Shown here one piece after another: positions 1-9,906 of a stretch of DNA of 40,905 bases. The position numbers and the translations under genes were made by a program. The stretch is from Methanosarcina sp. (GTDB taxonomy: Archaea > Halobacteriota > Methanosarcinia > Methanosarcinales > Methanosarcinaceae), in the NCBI GenBank assembly GCA_003164755.1, contig PLUB01000008.1:1-40905 (forward strand), written 5' to 3'. Positions within the stretch are counted from its first letter, which is position 1. Each line of letters starts with the position of its first letter. The notes beneath the pieces are model-generated. The model saw only the letters and a list, made by a program, of their open reading frames with translations. It did no database searches and was not told the DNA's origin.

Positions 1-245
1 AGTACCATCTTACATTCAATAGGATAATATCTCCTTCATAATGCTTCCATTTAAAGGAATTAGATAGCATATTACTATCTTTGGTTTTCGTTTTATTCTA
101 TTGTATCATTAGAAAGGATTTTTTGCAACGGAACCTCCATGGGGCTCCACTGCCTCTGGGAGAGTGATTGAATAGCTGAGAAAAAAGGAATTAGGAATAA
201 AGGAATTAAGTATTTTTAAGACTCATCCGCAGGCTGAACTTGGAA
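1..245. other. Intergenic region downstream of rps6e
   Basis: No gene seen. Reading with the minus-strand operon, the bases after the rps6e stop become T-rich within about 60 nt (pyrimidine runs near 178-230), as expected for archaeal factor-independent termination; that role is inferred. Positions 118-135 hold an 18-base sequence repeated exactly at 5528-5545. Confidence 0.5.
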
Positions 246-653
246 TTACTCTGCTTTTGCTCCTTCTGTGGTTTCGAGGCCTAAAAGTGCCTTAATGGAT
301 TTGTTCCCGTATTCAACAACTTTGGCGTTGATCTGAACGATGTCAGGAGCAATTTCTTTACCCCGCATCATTTTTCTCCTGCGTTGTCCAGGGAGTTTAG
401 GGGTGTAACCTACACCTACTGCCAGCAAAATTTTCTGCCTTCTGGGACCTTGGAGATCTGGTTTCATAACAAAACCGCTACCATCGCAGCCACCAGTTAT
501 CTTGACTTTGTATCCTGCCAGACCGAAGATGGTACCTTCAACAACTTCACCAATTGACTTTCCGATTAATGCGTTTGCTTCCGCGTCTTTTATGTTGAGC
601 TGATAAGCACGCCCTTCTTTTGGGTCAGAAATTACGACTCTAAAATTTGCCAT
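246..653 (-). CDS. rps6e: 30S ribosomal protein S6e
   Basis: Small-subunit ribosomal protein of the archaeal/eukaryotic type. The 135 residues begin [11 protein letters not shown] and contain the S6e core with the G-[GC]-DGSGF stretch near residues 54-62 and the basic segment [10 protein letters not shown] near 89-98. Length is normal for archaeal S6e, which lacks the phosphorylated eukaryotic C-terminal tail. It lies last in a minus-strand cluster, 123 nt after the aIF5B stop codon, and could be cotranscribed with it. The ATG start is the family's usual one. No oddity seen. Confidence 0.96.
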   Translation of the reverse strand: MANFRVVISDPKEGRAYQLNIKDAEANALIGKSIGEVVEGTIFGLAGYKVKITGGCDGSGFVMKPDLQGPRRQKILLAVGVGYTPKLPGQRRRKMMRGKEIAPDIVQINAKVVEYGNKSIKALLGLETTEGAKAE

Positions 654-776
654 TTAATGAATCCTCCAATATCAGTTTTATCTGCAATAATTACGTTGCC
701 TTACCTTGTTTTCTTTACCAGAATCCCCACCTGAATTTTTAAAGATCCTGAACTTAGCATTTATCTTCAATATCCG

Positions 777-2552
777 TCATTTTGCCCAAAATGGATTATC
801 TTTTCTTTTGAGTACAAGTAAAATATCAAGAGTTTCCTTTTCATCAGTTGAAAGGGACTCATAAATCTCCTGTTCAAGAACTTTAGCATGCCTCTCAGGA
901 ACATTGATATATAGCACGTCTTCTTCTTTGATTTGCCTACCCACAGTTGCACCGTCAATTGCCATTGCAACTTCCTTGCCTACCCTTGCAGAAGGAATAT
1001 TTTCCCCTTCCGCTTGTAGTCCCTTGATCTTACCCACAACGCTCCCATTTTCGAGAATAATATCTACGTTCGTTCGCACAACTCCACCAAGTACTCTTAC
1101 CCCTACAACTGCGGGTTTGCTCTGACGAAACACGCATCCTGGCAGAATTTTAAATTTTCCCGGGCGAATAATAGTTTCAAAAATCTTTTTTTCTGACATT
1201 TCCTGCTGTTCTTTTACATACTTCTGGTAATCTTCAATCAGACGGTAGATTACATCATTAATAAATATCTTCACATTACTACTTTCTTGCAGGAAATCTC
1301 TGGCATCAGAGTGAATTTTGACATTGAAACCGATAATTACCGAATAGAGTGGGTCTTCAACTGTAGAAGCACCAACAACATCCCTGTGTGAGATGTCTCC
1401 GACCTCAGCTTTCCTTATTGGAACGTTATTTTGGAACTCGTGCGCAAGGGCTTCAAGGGAACCTATAGTATCGGCTTTGATCATTATCCCAGCAGAGCCT
1501 GTATCAATCCTGACTTCATCAATCTCAGACTTTACTTGGGCTACAATTTCCTCAAGGGTTTCTTCCGTAGCAACTCTTATGGGAGCACCAGCAATAGCAC
1601 CTTCGAGATATGGAGCCGATATCTTTACACCAGCTGCAGCAATGACCTTATTAACCTGCTGAAACTTGCTCTCGTAGCGGATCTCGGAGAGTTCCCTGGG
1701 CTTCAAGAGAGCCCTTATTTTCGTATTGATCGGTTCTCCTAGGCTCCCTATAATAATAGTATCTCCTTTTTTCAACATGCCGTCGTAGAGGATAATATCA
1801 AGTGTTGTACCCAAACCCTTTTCTTCCTTAACCTCAAGAACCGTTCCGACTCCAGGGCTCTTGGAGCTGTACTGCAGGTCTGCTTCAAGGAACTTCTGAG
1901 CCAATCCGATGAGTACCATCAGGACATCGGGAATTCCTTCTCCTGTAATAGCACTTACAGGCACTATACCTAGAGTTTTCTGGAAGTTCGTGACCCGATC
2001 ATAGCGTTCAGCTGCAAAACCCTGGTTGTATAGTTCACCAACTAATTCATAAAGTTTTGTTTCTAGTCTAAACTGGACATCTGCCAATTGTTTTTTGAAA
2101 GTAATGGCAAAAGATAGGTCTTTTTGTGAAATCCAACCCCTTATCCTGTCTATCTTGTTGGCGACAATAACGAAAGGCGTCTTGAATCGTTTTAAGATTT
2201 GCAAGCTTTCGTAGGTTTGGGGCTTGAAACCCTCATTTATATCCACTACAACAATCGCAAGATCGGCAAGAGCTCCTCCTCTGCTTCGAAGAGTTGTAAA
2301 GGCATGATGTCCAGGTGTATCAATAAAAAGCAAACCAGGTACTAAAAAGTGATCAATAAGCTTTGGATCCCCAAGTTTCTCGGCAATTACTCCGATTTTA
2401 ACTTCAGTTGCTCCAATATGCTGGGTGATAGCCCCTGCTTCTCCACTAACAATTGTAGTACCCCTTATCTTGTCCAGGAGAGTAGTTTTTCCGTGATCTA
2501 CGTGCCCCATCACGCAGACTATAGGAGTCCGCAAATTTTTTTTGTCGATCAT
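777..2552 (-). CDS. infB: Translation initiation factor aIF5B (IF-2)
   Basis: GTPase that promotes subunit joining during initiation. Counting from the chosen start, the G1 loop GHVDHGKT is at 16-23, G3 DTPGH at 78-82 and the G4 motif NKID at 132-135; domains II-IV follow to residue 591, normal for archaeal aIF5B without the long eukaryotic N-terminus. An in-frame ATG exists 18 nt upstream (2570), but the ATG at 2552 is preceded by GAGAGG and gives the N-terminus MIDKKNLRTP, which fits the family better. It lies between ndk and rps6e in the translation cluster. Confidence 0.96.
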   Translation of the reverse strand: MIDKKNLRTPIVCVMGHVDHGKTTLLDKIRGTTIVSGEAGAITQHIGATEVKIGVIAEKLGDPKLIDHFLVPGLLFIDTPGHHAFTTLRSRGGALADLAIVVVDINEGFKPQTYESLQILKRFKTPFVIVANKIDRIRGWISQKDLSFAITFKKQLADVQFRLETKLYELVGELYNQGFAAERYDRVTNFQKTLGIVPVSAITGEGIPDVLMVLIGLAQKFLEADLQYSSKSPGVGTVLEVKEEKGLGTTLDIILYDGMLKKGDTIIIGSLGEPINTKIRALLKPRELSEIRYESKFQQVNKVIAAAGVKISAPYLEGAIAGAPIRVATEETLEEIVAQVKSEIDEVRIDTGSAGIMIKADTIGSLEALAHEFQNNVPIRKAEVGDISHRDVVGASTVEDPLYSVIIGFNVKIHSDARDFLQESSNVKIFINDVIYRLIEDYQKYVKEQQEMSEKKIFETIIRPGKFKILPGCVFRQSKPAVVGVRVLGGVVRTNVDIILENGSVVGKIKGLQAEGENIPSARVGKEVAMAIDGATVGRQIKEEDVLYINVPERHAKVLEQEIYESLSTDEKETLDILLVLKRKDNPFWAK

Positions 2553-2706
2553 ATGCAAAACCTCTCTCATTCCTGCGTCTTATTCCCTGCAGGTCCAGAT
2601 GGATCAGAGTTTCCCACTACGGACCCATATTACAAGTACGAAGAATCTAAGCCTGTAACCATACTCTAAACGTTTCATAAATATTAAAATCTTTGATGTA
2701 CCTGCT

Positions 2707-3156
2707 TTATTCGTAAATACAGACCTCATCAATCTTGGAATATTTCCAGATTTCGGAGTCTTTGAAGTGGATTGCAATTTCCCTTGCTGCAGCATCAGTG
2801 GAATCGGATGCATGAACTACGTTCCTGCCTATATCCAGAGCAAAATCTCCACGAATAGTTCCTGGAGTCGCATCTACAGGATTTGTAGCGCCGGCAATAG
2901 TTCTCATGACCCGAATTGCATCTTTCCCGGTAACTACCATTGAAATTGAGGGGCTGGAGACGATAAATTTAACTAGGGATGTGAAAAAAGACTTTGTCTC
3001 ATGTTCAATGTAGTGTTCCTTGGCAGTGGCTTCCTTGATAACATTTATCCTGAGGGCGATTATTTTCAAACCTCTCCTTTCTATTCTGGAAATAATCTCT
3101 CCAACCAGCCCACGTTGAACCCCATCAGGTTTTACCATAACATAAGTTTGTTCCAT
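2707..3156 (-). CDS. ndk: Nucleoside diphosphate kinase
   Basis: Transfers the gamma phosphate of ATP to NDPs through a phospho-histidine. The protein is 149 residues from [12 protein letters not shown]; the active-site segment NVVHASDS places the catalytic His at about residue 115, and the [14 protein letters not shown] stretch typical of the family is intact at 91-104. The reading frame extends three codons upstream, but the ATG at 3156 follows AAGGTG and starts the protein where homologues begin. It sits between rpl24e and infB, a conserved archaeal arrangement. Confidence 0.96.
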   Translation of the reverse strand: MEQTYVMVKPDGVQRGLVGEIISRIERRGLKIIALRINVIKEATAKEHYIEHETKSFFTSLVKFIVSSPSISMVVTGKDAIRVMRTIAGATNPVDATPGTIRGDFALDIGRNVVHASDSTDAAAREIAIHFKDSEIWKYSKIDEVCIYE

Positions 3157-3203
3157 TCTATACACCTTGACATATCCGAATCATTAATAGATAATTCCTT
3201 CTA

Positions 3204-3392
<189 letters not shown>

Positions 3393-3408
3393 TTATCTCA
3401 CCGCTTTC

Positions 3409-3645
<237 letters not shown>

Positions 3646-3654
3646 TTATCAGAA

Positions 3655-4062
<408 letters not shown>

Positions 4063-4179
4063 TCATAGTTTTTTTAACACATATTTGTCGACATTGAAAA
4101 TCCAAATTCCGAAAAAAGAACCTGAAATTCTTCTATGTGTAGAGTAATTTAGCTAAAATACATATCAATGCTGGCTAAA

Positions 4180-4192
4180 TGCTTATATCGGA
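4180..4192 (-). promoter_or_regulatory. Candidate TATA box for the rpl7ae cluster
   Basis: Read on the minus strand this is CCGATATAAGC, an archaeal-like TATA box about 165 nt before the rpl7ae start. It would give a leader of roughly 140 nt. Sequence-only suggestion; no start site is known. Confidence 0.35.
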
Positions 4193-4361
4193 CCTTACAA
4201 GTACATAGTTACCTATAAACTTTCTGCTTGAATACAAGGATTACAATCGAAATACAAGTGCAAAGCAACAAAGATAGGTATGTAAAAGAGTATTTCCAAT
4301 CTAGGGATAAGAAATAAATCAATACGCTATGGTTATAAATAATGTAATAATTTTGATTCTC

Positions 4362-4979
4362 ATGGACACAATTTGCTATGAAGCGTATAAAAATCTATAC
4401 ATTAACCTTACTAATCGTTGCAGTGGAGACTGTATATTTTGCATCCGCAACTTTGCAAACGGAGTTAATGGATATGATCTGAGGCTTTCAAAGGAATCGT
4501 CAATAGATGAGGTCATCGAAGTACTTGAAAAACAGGATCTTTCTGAATATGACGAAATAGTATTTGCGGGTCTTGGGGAGCCTACACTCAGATTCGAAGT
4601 AGTGCTCGCAGTAACACAATGGCTTAAAAACAGAAATTTCAAAGTCAGGCTAAACACCAATGGACATGTGGCCCTCATAAATCCCGGAAAAAATGTAATT
4701 CTCGAATTGAAAAACGTAGGAATAGATTCCATATCTGTTAGTCTGAATGCCGAGTCCGAAGAAAAATATAATAAACTTTGCAGACCAATTCATAAAAACG
4801 CTTACAGTGCAGTACTTGATTTTATTAAGGGAGCAAGGAAGGCAGGAATCTGTGTAAGAGTTACAGTAGTTAACTTGTTCAAAATAGATGTTGATAACTG
4901 TAAAATGATTGCAGAAAAGCTTGATTCCGAATTCCATGTAAGGGCTTTATATGAGTCCAAAAATAACGAAATTTATTAG
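4362..4979 (+). CDS. Radical SAM protein, TatD-linked type
   Basis: Predicted radical SAM enzyme of 205 residues. The 4Fe-4S motif C-SGD-C-IF-C follows YINLTNR near residues 22-29, a GLGEPT motif (SAM amino-group contact) lies near 71-76, and LNTNG follows. These features and the short length fit the family often annotated as TatD-linked radical SAM; substrate unknown. The ATG at 4362 (MDTICYEAYK) is preferred over one 33 nt upstream because homologues start with this segment. No TatD gene is in this window. The stop is TAG; reading through would add only 11 residues. Confidence 0.85.
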   Translation: MDTICYEAYKNLYINLTNRCSGDCIFCIRNFANGVNGYDLRLSKESSIDEVIEVLEKQDLSEYDEIVFAGLGEPTLRFEVVLAVTQWLKNRNFKVRLNTNGHVALINPGKNVILELKNVGIDSISVSLNAESEEKYNKLCRPIHKNAYSAVLDFIKGARKAGICVRVTVVNLFKIDVDNCKMIAEKLDSEFHVRALYESKNNEIY

Positions 4980-5527
4980 GTATTTAATACCAGAGTCAAA
5001 ATTAGTGTATTGTAATAAGATTGAGACTTGTGCAGTTGACTGAAATATCAATCCATTTACACCTTTAATTGTCTAATATAACATTCCACTAATTTATAGG
5101 CAATGATTTTCAAAACCAGATCTCTTTATTTCAATATAGATGCATCTGTTTTCAGTAAACATAGTAGTTTATAGGCAACTACTATGAATACCTATATTGT
5201 TTACAACTATCGCTTGTCACTACTTGGAAATTAATTAATGTTTCTCTCGTAAAATAAAAAACATATTATCTTTTTCTGTGACCCTATAAGATTTCACGGC
5301 AATTGTAGGAAAAAGCTGTAATTTTCTGTATCTGATTATATAATAAGACTCTCAAATTGAGCGCCTCAAACATTTAATGTTATTTATATATAGAGATTTT
5401 TATAGTAGGCCAGAATAGACCCAAAAAGCTGGGAAATCGCTTAATTTTTCGTTATACTTCATGATATTTAATCACTAGTTAGCAAGTTTAGTGAGCGAAA
5501 ACTCTAAAGAATCTTCGCTTTTCCCCT
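4980..5527. other. Intergenic, no gene seen
   Basis: About 550 nt of AT-rich sequence with no convincing ORF, RNA or repeat beyond short AT tracts. Confidence 0.5.
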
Positions 5528-5660
5528 ATTTTTTGCAACGGAACCGAAACAAGAATATTAGTTTCTACTGGACTTCTTATTTTGTTTTTGGTTCTAAGTT
5601 TGGTGGCAGTGAACGCAGAACCCCTATTAGTAAAATCAGCATCTCAACAAGTTTAATATC
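5528..5660 (+). pseudogene. Relic of a secreted-protein 5' end (signal peptide)
   Basis: One plus-strand frame (about 5543-5656) encodes a convincing signal peptide without a start codon: TRILVSTGLLILFLVL followed by SLVAVNAEPLL, then a stop after about 36 codons. No mature protein follows in any frame. The 18 bases at 5528-5545 repeat exactly at 118-135. Best read as the remnant of an exported protein; low certainty. Confidence 0.4.
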
Positions 5661-5676
5661 GATTGCCTTTTTATTT

Positions 5677-5737
5677 TCACGATTATAAGTGGGATACCCA
5701 CTGCTTCAGGTGTCGATCCCTTACCTTATAATCGTGA
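5677..5737. repeat. 13-bp perfect inverted repeat
   Basis: TCACGATTATAAG at 5677-5689 is matched by its exact reverse complement at 5725-5737, with a 35-nt loop that itself contains GTGGG/CCCAC. It lies between a signal-peptide relic and an IS5-type relic. It could be a small mobile-element end or an RNA hairpin; no flanking target duplication was identified. Confidence 0.6.
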
Positions 5738-5742
5738 TACAC

Positions 5743-5975
5743 AATATAGAGAATTTCGATAAACTCACATGCATTTGAGCATTGGGAGTTTGAATCTCTT
5801 GACAATAATTTCTACTTATGAAAACTTTTACTGATTTTGTTCTTAAAGAGGAATATAAACGCCTTCAGTTGGTGGAGACAAACTTGTTGAAATTGATTTC
5901 TTTAATTGATTGGAAATCTTTTCGTATCATTTTTGAGTCCATATATTTTAACAAAACAATTTCATAAGGCAGACC
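5743..5975 (+). pseudogene. IS5-type transposase relic, copy 1 (5' end only)
   Basis: Strongly similar at DNA level to the relic at 22715-23330, including upstream of the start codon. From ATG 5818 it encodes 49 residues (MKTFTDFVLKEEYKRL..., then KSFRIIFESIYFNKT) and stops where copy 2 continues SVGRPEAD. The N-terminal sequence resembles IS5-family transposases common in Methanosarcina. Homology ends at about 5975, exactly where an ATP-grasp-like fragment begins. The left boundary sequence 5743-5765 recurs inverted at 18750-18772. Confidence 0.75.
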
Positions 5976-6327
5976 CTGGCTCCTTGAAGTAAATCCCAAT
6001 CCTGGGTAGTGTTGGGATGGGCACTTGGCAAAAATGGCAGCTTATGCTGATATTTCCTATTCAGGAATGTTTGAAGTTATACTTGAAGCTGCAAAAGAAA
6101 GGTACAGTATCAGGATTGCAGAAAAAAATGAAAATTTTAGGAAAATACCTGAAAGTTCTCGCAGAAGCAGTCCGGCTGAATATGCTGATGAATTAGAGCA
6201 GGAAATTGAAGCCAATAACTCTATGGATTCTGAAAATAACAAAAGAAAAGAAGTGTTTTTCCTAATACTTCTGAAATATTACAGGCTCTTGAGGGCACAT
6301 AAATTTGAAATGCATAGACGATTATAA
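5974..6327 (+). pseudogene. 3' fragment of an ATP-grasp (D-Ala-D-Ala ligase-like) gene
   Basis: In one frame the bases read PWLLEVNPNPG, a TAG stop (6007-6009), then CWDGHLAKMAAYADISYSGM and about 85 further residues. E-V-N-x-N-P-G followed by a GH/LAKMA helix is the C-terminal metal/ATP site of D-alanine-D-alanine-ligase-like ATP-grasp enzymes; the later Glu/Asn/Ser-rich tail is not diagnostic. The N-terminal two thirds are missing and replaced by the IS5-type relic. The TAG probably replaced a tryptophan codon. From 6025 the frame is open for 100 codons, but an independent gene is unlikely. Confidence 0.55.
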
Positions 6328-6485
6328 AGTTTCTTCTCTTTATTTACAAAATTAATAAAACGGTAGTTCCTTGATTCATGATCAAAAATGAAAGCAAATA
6401 TAGAGTGAGAGTCTTTGATTACGGTTTTCAACTATTTATTGACATTAACCAAAAATTGAACTTAACTATTTAAAAATTTATCTGC

Positions 6486-6977
6486 TTACTTAAGACTATC
6501 TTTCGATATATTGCATATTCCACAGCTCGGATCACAGAAATGTCCTATATTTTCTCCCCTTTCATCTTCACTTATTTTTTCTTCACTCGAAAATTCGGAT
6601 GCAAGTGCTCTCGTACTATCTGCAAGCACTGCGGCATTTGAAAGAGATGCTCCTATCATTATAGCATAAAATATACTCACTTTATTAATCCCTCTTCTTC
6701 TTGCAACTCTAATATGCATTTTGAGGCAATGGTCACATCGAAGGGCAGAAGCCACGCCTATTGAAATAAGTTCAACTACATCCGGATCGAGACTCTGTAA
6801 TCCTCTCATGATAGAGTTATCATAAATTGTTTTCGGGATAAATATTTCAGGGAAATCTTTCATAAAGTTTGTAATATAAGGAACTTCTCCATACTGCTTC
6901 CGAACATCCTCAAGGAGTTCTGGAACTGCTTTTTCAGGAGAATTTTTCAAAATTTCCACAATATCCTCAAGTTTCAT
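6486..6977 (-). CDS. Carboxymuconolactone decarboxylase/AhpD-like protein with Cys-rich tail
   Basis: 163 residues with the CMD/AhpD core: C81-DH-C84 followed by H88 (CDHCLKMH), the thiol-disulfide site of AhpD-like proteins, within the helix ISIGVASALR. Such proteins usually act as thiol peroxidase partners or reductases; the exact substrate is unknown. The last 20 residues add C148-x3-C152-x2-C155, which is not part of the usual fold and could bind a metal or cluster. The gene ends the minus-strand block, 140 nt after mmp7, and has GGTGG upstream of its ATG. Confidence 0.85.
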   Translation of the reverse strand: MKLEDIVEILKNSPEKAVPELLEDVRKQYGEVPYITNFMKDFPEIFIPKTIYDNSIMRGLQSLDPDVVELISIGVASALRCDHCLKMHIRVARRRGINKVSIFYAIMIGASLSNAAVLADSTRALASEFSSEEKISEDERGENIGHFCDPSCGICNISKDSLK

Positions 6978-7117
6978 AAAAAACCACCATTATGCACAAC
7001 GTGGAAACTGTATTCCAACTTCGTTTTTCAGGTAAACGTTACTGTATAAAGGATTAGTGAAAAGTCACTAAACCAGTCAAAGTTTAAAATATAACTTTTA
7101 ACTCAATAGAAAATGGG

Positions 7118-8050
7118 TTAAATTGCAAAACCAACTTCAGATTTAGATTTGATCTTTATCAATATATAATTTTTCATCTTTGACCTTGAAATATTTGCAA
7201 GCTCAGAAAGGATAACGCCTTCATCAAATTCCAGCTTTTCAATTTTTTCATGAAATTCATCATATGGTAGTTTGACCCTGATCCCATCGAGCTGAAGGGT
7301 AAGCGGAGCAGGAGAAAGCGCACTGTGAATCTCCGGGATCTGATTTTCGATCTCTGTCATGACTTTGGCAGGAATAACTGAGAGTGGATCTTTTGACTGT
7401 TGTCTACGAATATCATCAGCTATTTTCCCAATCTCTTTACTAAGTTTATCAAGGGCGTTAACTTCGTCTGCTTTCCTTAATCTATGAGAGGTCCTTCCGA
7501 TATTTCCAACATAAAGGTCTGCTCCTGGAACTTCTTCAGTTTTCAGATCAGGCCCCCCTGTCACAACAATGGGTATTTCGATACCTTCGAAGAGTTTTGG
7601 CTTCTTATTAATAATGCAGTCACTGAAAGCTCCGAATGTGAATACTGCAATATCATGTTCATTGATAAGTTTTCTTTCATAGTCCATAGATAGGGATACC
7701 CTTCGTCCCATACCTCTGGCGAGACCTATCATGTTTGTGTTAGCTCCAGGACTGCGAAGCGATTCCGCTACATCACAGGCTGAATGCGGAAGATGGTGAG
7801 AGGCAAGAGTCGGCGAAACAATTGCAATCTCCACACCTGTTAGGGGAGCTTCTGTAATGATTCCAAGAAGTTTATCAGATTGCTTTTTTACAATCGGAAC
7901 ATCCTTTTTAGGGATAAGCATTATAAGGTTGACTTCAGTCCCAGTAACTACTTTTTGGATTAGGTAGCCTCCTAGATCTTCCAGCAGTTCAATTAAAAGC
8001 CCATGTTTGTGGACACCACCGGTGTAAAGATAGGGAGAGAGTACAGCCAT
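7118..8050 (-). CDS. mmp7: Methanogenesis marker protein 7 (Mmp7)
   Basis: 310 residues matching the Mmp7 family: LSPYLYTGGVHKHGLLIELL at the N-terminus, the conserved SPTLASHHLPHSACD segment, GLARGMGRR and FSDCIINKKPKLFEG. Mmp7 occurs in methanogens and has been associated with the ATP-dependent complex that activates methyl-coenzyme M reductase together with McrC, Mmp3, Mmp17 and component A2; this role is from family knowledge. A GTG at 8062 is also in frame, but the ATG at 8050 lies 2 nt after the mmp17 stop codon with a GGAGCAGGTGA site upstream. Last marker gene of the operon. Confidence 0.92.
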   Translation of the reverse strand: MAVLSPYLYTGGVHKHGLLIELLEDLGGYLIQKVVTGTEVNLIMLIPKKDVPIVKKQSDKLLGIITEAPLTGVEIAIVSPTLASHHLPHSACDVAESLRSPGANTNMIGLARGMGRRVSLSMDYERKLINEHDIAVFTFGAFSDCIINKKPKLFEGIEIPIVVTGGPDLKTEEVPGADLYVGNIGRTSHRLRKADEVNALDKLSKEIGKIADDIRRQQSKDPLSVIPAKVMTEIENQIPEIHSALSPAPLTLQLDGIRVKLPYDEFHEKIEKLEFDEGVILSELANISRSKMKNYILIKIKSKSEVGFAI

Positions 8051-8051
8051 C

Positions 8052-8651
8052 TTATTTTTCACCTGCTCCCGTCAATTCTTCGAGCATCTCTTCTGCCTCG
8101 ACGATCCATTCATTTTTTAATGCTTCCTCGGACGCTACAAAAATAAATCGATTACCTTTATATAGATGGTAGCGAACTCTAAAACCTTCTGGAGTGACTC
8201 GAATTGCAAAATCAACCAGATTTTCGTGGATCCTATGCCTTGGATCTGCAACCATCATTTCTCTAATAAAAGCCGCTTCTTCTTCTGACCTATCAGTACT
8301 TATAACTACAGTCAAGCGATCTGGCTGGCTGATGTTCGCTTTTCCATAAAATTCCCAAAGTTTTTCTAACAGCTCCGGAATATACTGCTCCGTTTTGATA
8401 GAAATTATTATCTTCTTGGCAAAAGATTTTGATTCCACGTCGGCAATATCAACTGTCTTAATCTTGCTACCGACATCCCTGAGGATTATTACCATCTGAA
8501 AGAGGGAATCTCCTGGTCTTAACACGACCTTAATCCTTCCAACTGCCGGAGCAAGCTTGAGACTTGCAAGGTTATCCTCGATAATTTTCCTGTAAAACTC
8601 CTGCTCCGAAGCGATTACTGAATCTACAACAAAGGTCTCAAGAGAATCCAT
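8052..8651 (-). CDS. mmp17: Methanogenesis marker protein 17 (Mmp17)
   Basis: Protein of about 199 residues of the Mmp17 family, recognised by FVVDSVIASEQEFYRKIIED near the start, PAVGRIKVVLRPGD, and the C-terminal RVRYHLYKGNRFIFVASEEAL. Mmp17 has been placed in the methyl-coenzyme M reductase activation machinery. The frame opens further up: ATG 8666 overlaps the mmp15 stop (ATGAGTGA) and is the other plausible start; 8651 is chosen because GAGTGAGAG precedes it. Tightly packed between mmp15 and mmp7. Confidence 0.9.
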   Translation of the reverse strand: MDSLETFVVDSVIASEQEFYRKIIEDNLASLKLAPAVGRIKVVLRPGDSLFQMVIILRDVGSKIKTVDIADVESKSFAKKIIISIKTEQYIPELLEKLWEFYGKANISQPDRLTVVISTDRSEEEAAFIREMMVADPRHRIHENLVDFAIRVTPEGFRVRYHLYKGNRFIFVASEEALKNEWIVEAEEMLEELTGAGEK

Positions 8652-8658
8652 CTGTCTC

Positions 8659-9906
8659 TCACTCATCCACAAAGCCAGAAGCGAGCAAAGCGGCTCCTAC
8701 AGCTCCTATTAAGTGGGAATTTTTCGGCACAAGGACATTGAGCTTAAGGAGCTTTGTGAGAGCTTTTGGAACTCCTTCTATAAGAGAAGATCCGCCTACC
8801 AGAATCAATGGCTCTTTAACATCTACTTCCTGAAGTTGCTGCTCGTAGATCTGTTCCACAACACTATAGCAGGCTGCAGCTGCCACATCTTCAGGACTAG
8901 CTCCTTTGGCAAGAGAATTTACAAGAGATTGTATTCCGAAAACTATGCAGTAACTATTCATAAATACATTTTCTTGCATTCCTTTGACTGCCATAGCTCC
9001 GAAATCAGTAATATCTACACCAAGACGCTTTGAGATCATTTCAAAGAAGCGCCCTGAAGCTCCGGCACAGATACCTCCCATTGTAAACATTCCAGGAATA
9101 CCATCCTCAACTGATATTGCTTTATTGTCCATACCACCTATATCAATAACCGTTGCAGAGCCTTTCTGCCTATTCGCAAGATAAACAGCTCCCTTAGAGT
9201 TGACGGTGATTTCTTCCTGGATAAGTTGTGCTTTGAAATGGTTTCCTACTAGGAAGCGTCCATATCCAGTAGTGCCCAAGGCCTGGATTTCTTCTATGGA
9301 AACCCCAGCTTCTTTCAGGGCAAGAGAATATGCTTCTTCTGCGCTTTCAATAACCTTTGTTGTGGGCACCCAGCCTTTACCTATAATTTCATTATCTTTC
9401 ATAACCACTGCTTTTGTAGTTGTTGAACCAGAGTCGATTCCTGCAGTCAGTCCTGACTGAATTTCTCTTGTAAGAAGGTGCTTGTGCCTGACAATGGTTG
9501 TCAAAGCTTCCAGACGAGTAAGCAAGGTGCCTGCACTGGTGCGTTCGGTGAACGAATAACTAATTACCGGGACGCTTGAGTTCTTATGGATGTACCTTCT
9601 AACCTCATTTCGGACAATAGCCCCTTCAGCACAGCGGAAGCATGTGGTAATAAAAACTCCATCTACATTGGTTGTTCCCTCAACAACAGCCTTTGCACGT
9701 GCCATCATGAGCCTCAGGTCTCCGCTCGCAACCTCAAGACCGAAATCCCTACTTATTGTATCCATGTATGCGATGTCAATCTCAGGGTAAACGAATTTTG
9801 CATTCACTTTGTCTGCAGCAGATTCAAACTCAGGCTGAACCCCGGAATACTCAGAACCACAGGATACAAGGGCAATCTTGACAGGTTTCAATTCTTCAGA
9901 ACTCAT
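8659..9906 (-). CDS. mmp15: Methanogenesis marker protein 15 (Mmp15), ASKHA ATPase
   Basis: 415 residues. The C-terminal two thirds form an ASKHA ATPase like the activators of 2-hydroxyacyl-CoA dehydratases: phosphate loop [10 protein letters not shown] at 156-165, TTGYGR near 212-217, IDIGGMD near 255-260, and cysteines C280 ([11 protein letters not shown]) and C320 (NSYCIVF) where activators hold a shared 4Fe-4S cluster. The N-terminal ~145 residues carry a CFRC motif (89-92). Family members are methanogen markers; ATP-driven electron transfer during reductase activation is inferred. ATG overlaps the mmp5 stop (ATGA), with AAGGAG upstream. Confidence 0.93.
   Translation of the reverse strand: MSSEELKPVKIALVSCGSEYSGVQPEFESAADKVNAKFVYPEIDIAYMDTISRDFGLEVASGDLRLMMARAKAVVEGTTNVDGVFITTCFRCAEGAIVRNEVRRYIHKNSSVPVISYSFTERTSAGTLLTRLEALTTIVRHKHLLTREIQSGLTAGIDSGSTTTKAVVMKDNEIIGKGWVPTTKVIESAEEAYSLALKEAGVSIEEIQALGTTGYGRFLVGNHFKAQLIQEEITVNSKGAVYLANRQKGSATVIDIGGMDNKAISVEDGIPGMFTMGGICAGASGRFFEMISKRLGVDITDFGAMAVKGMQENVFMNSYCIVFGIQSLVNSLAKGASPEDVAAAACYSVVEQIYEQQLQEVDVKEPLILVGGSSLIEGVPKALTKLLKLNVLVPKNSHLIGAVGAALLASGFVDE

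Noticed and set aside
5491..5688. 65-codon plus-strand ORF
   Set aside because: The neighbouring frame of the same stretch encodes a clear signal-peptide remnant; this ORF looks like its shadow.
6025..6327. 100-codon ORF as an independent gene
   Set aside because: Its frame continues upstream through a TAG into an ATP-grasp EVNPNPG motif, so it is the tail of a truncated gene. Pyrrolysine reading at 6007 is possible in principle but the enzyme's N-terminal part is missing.
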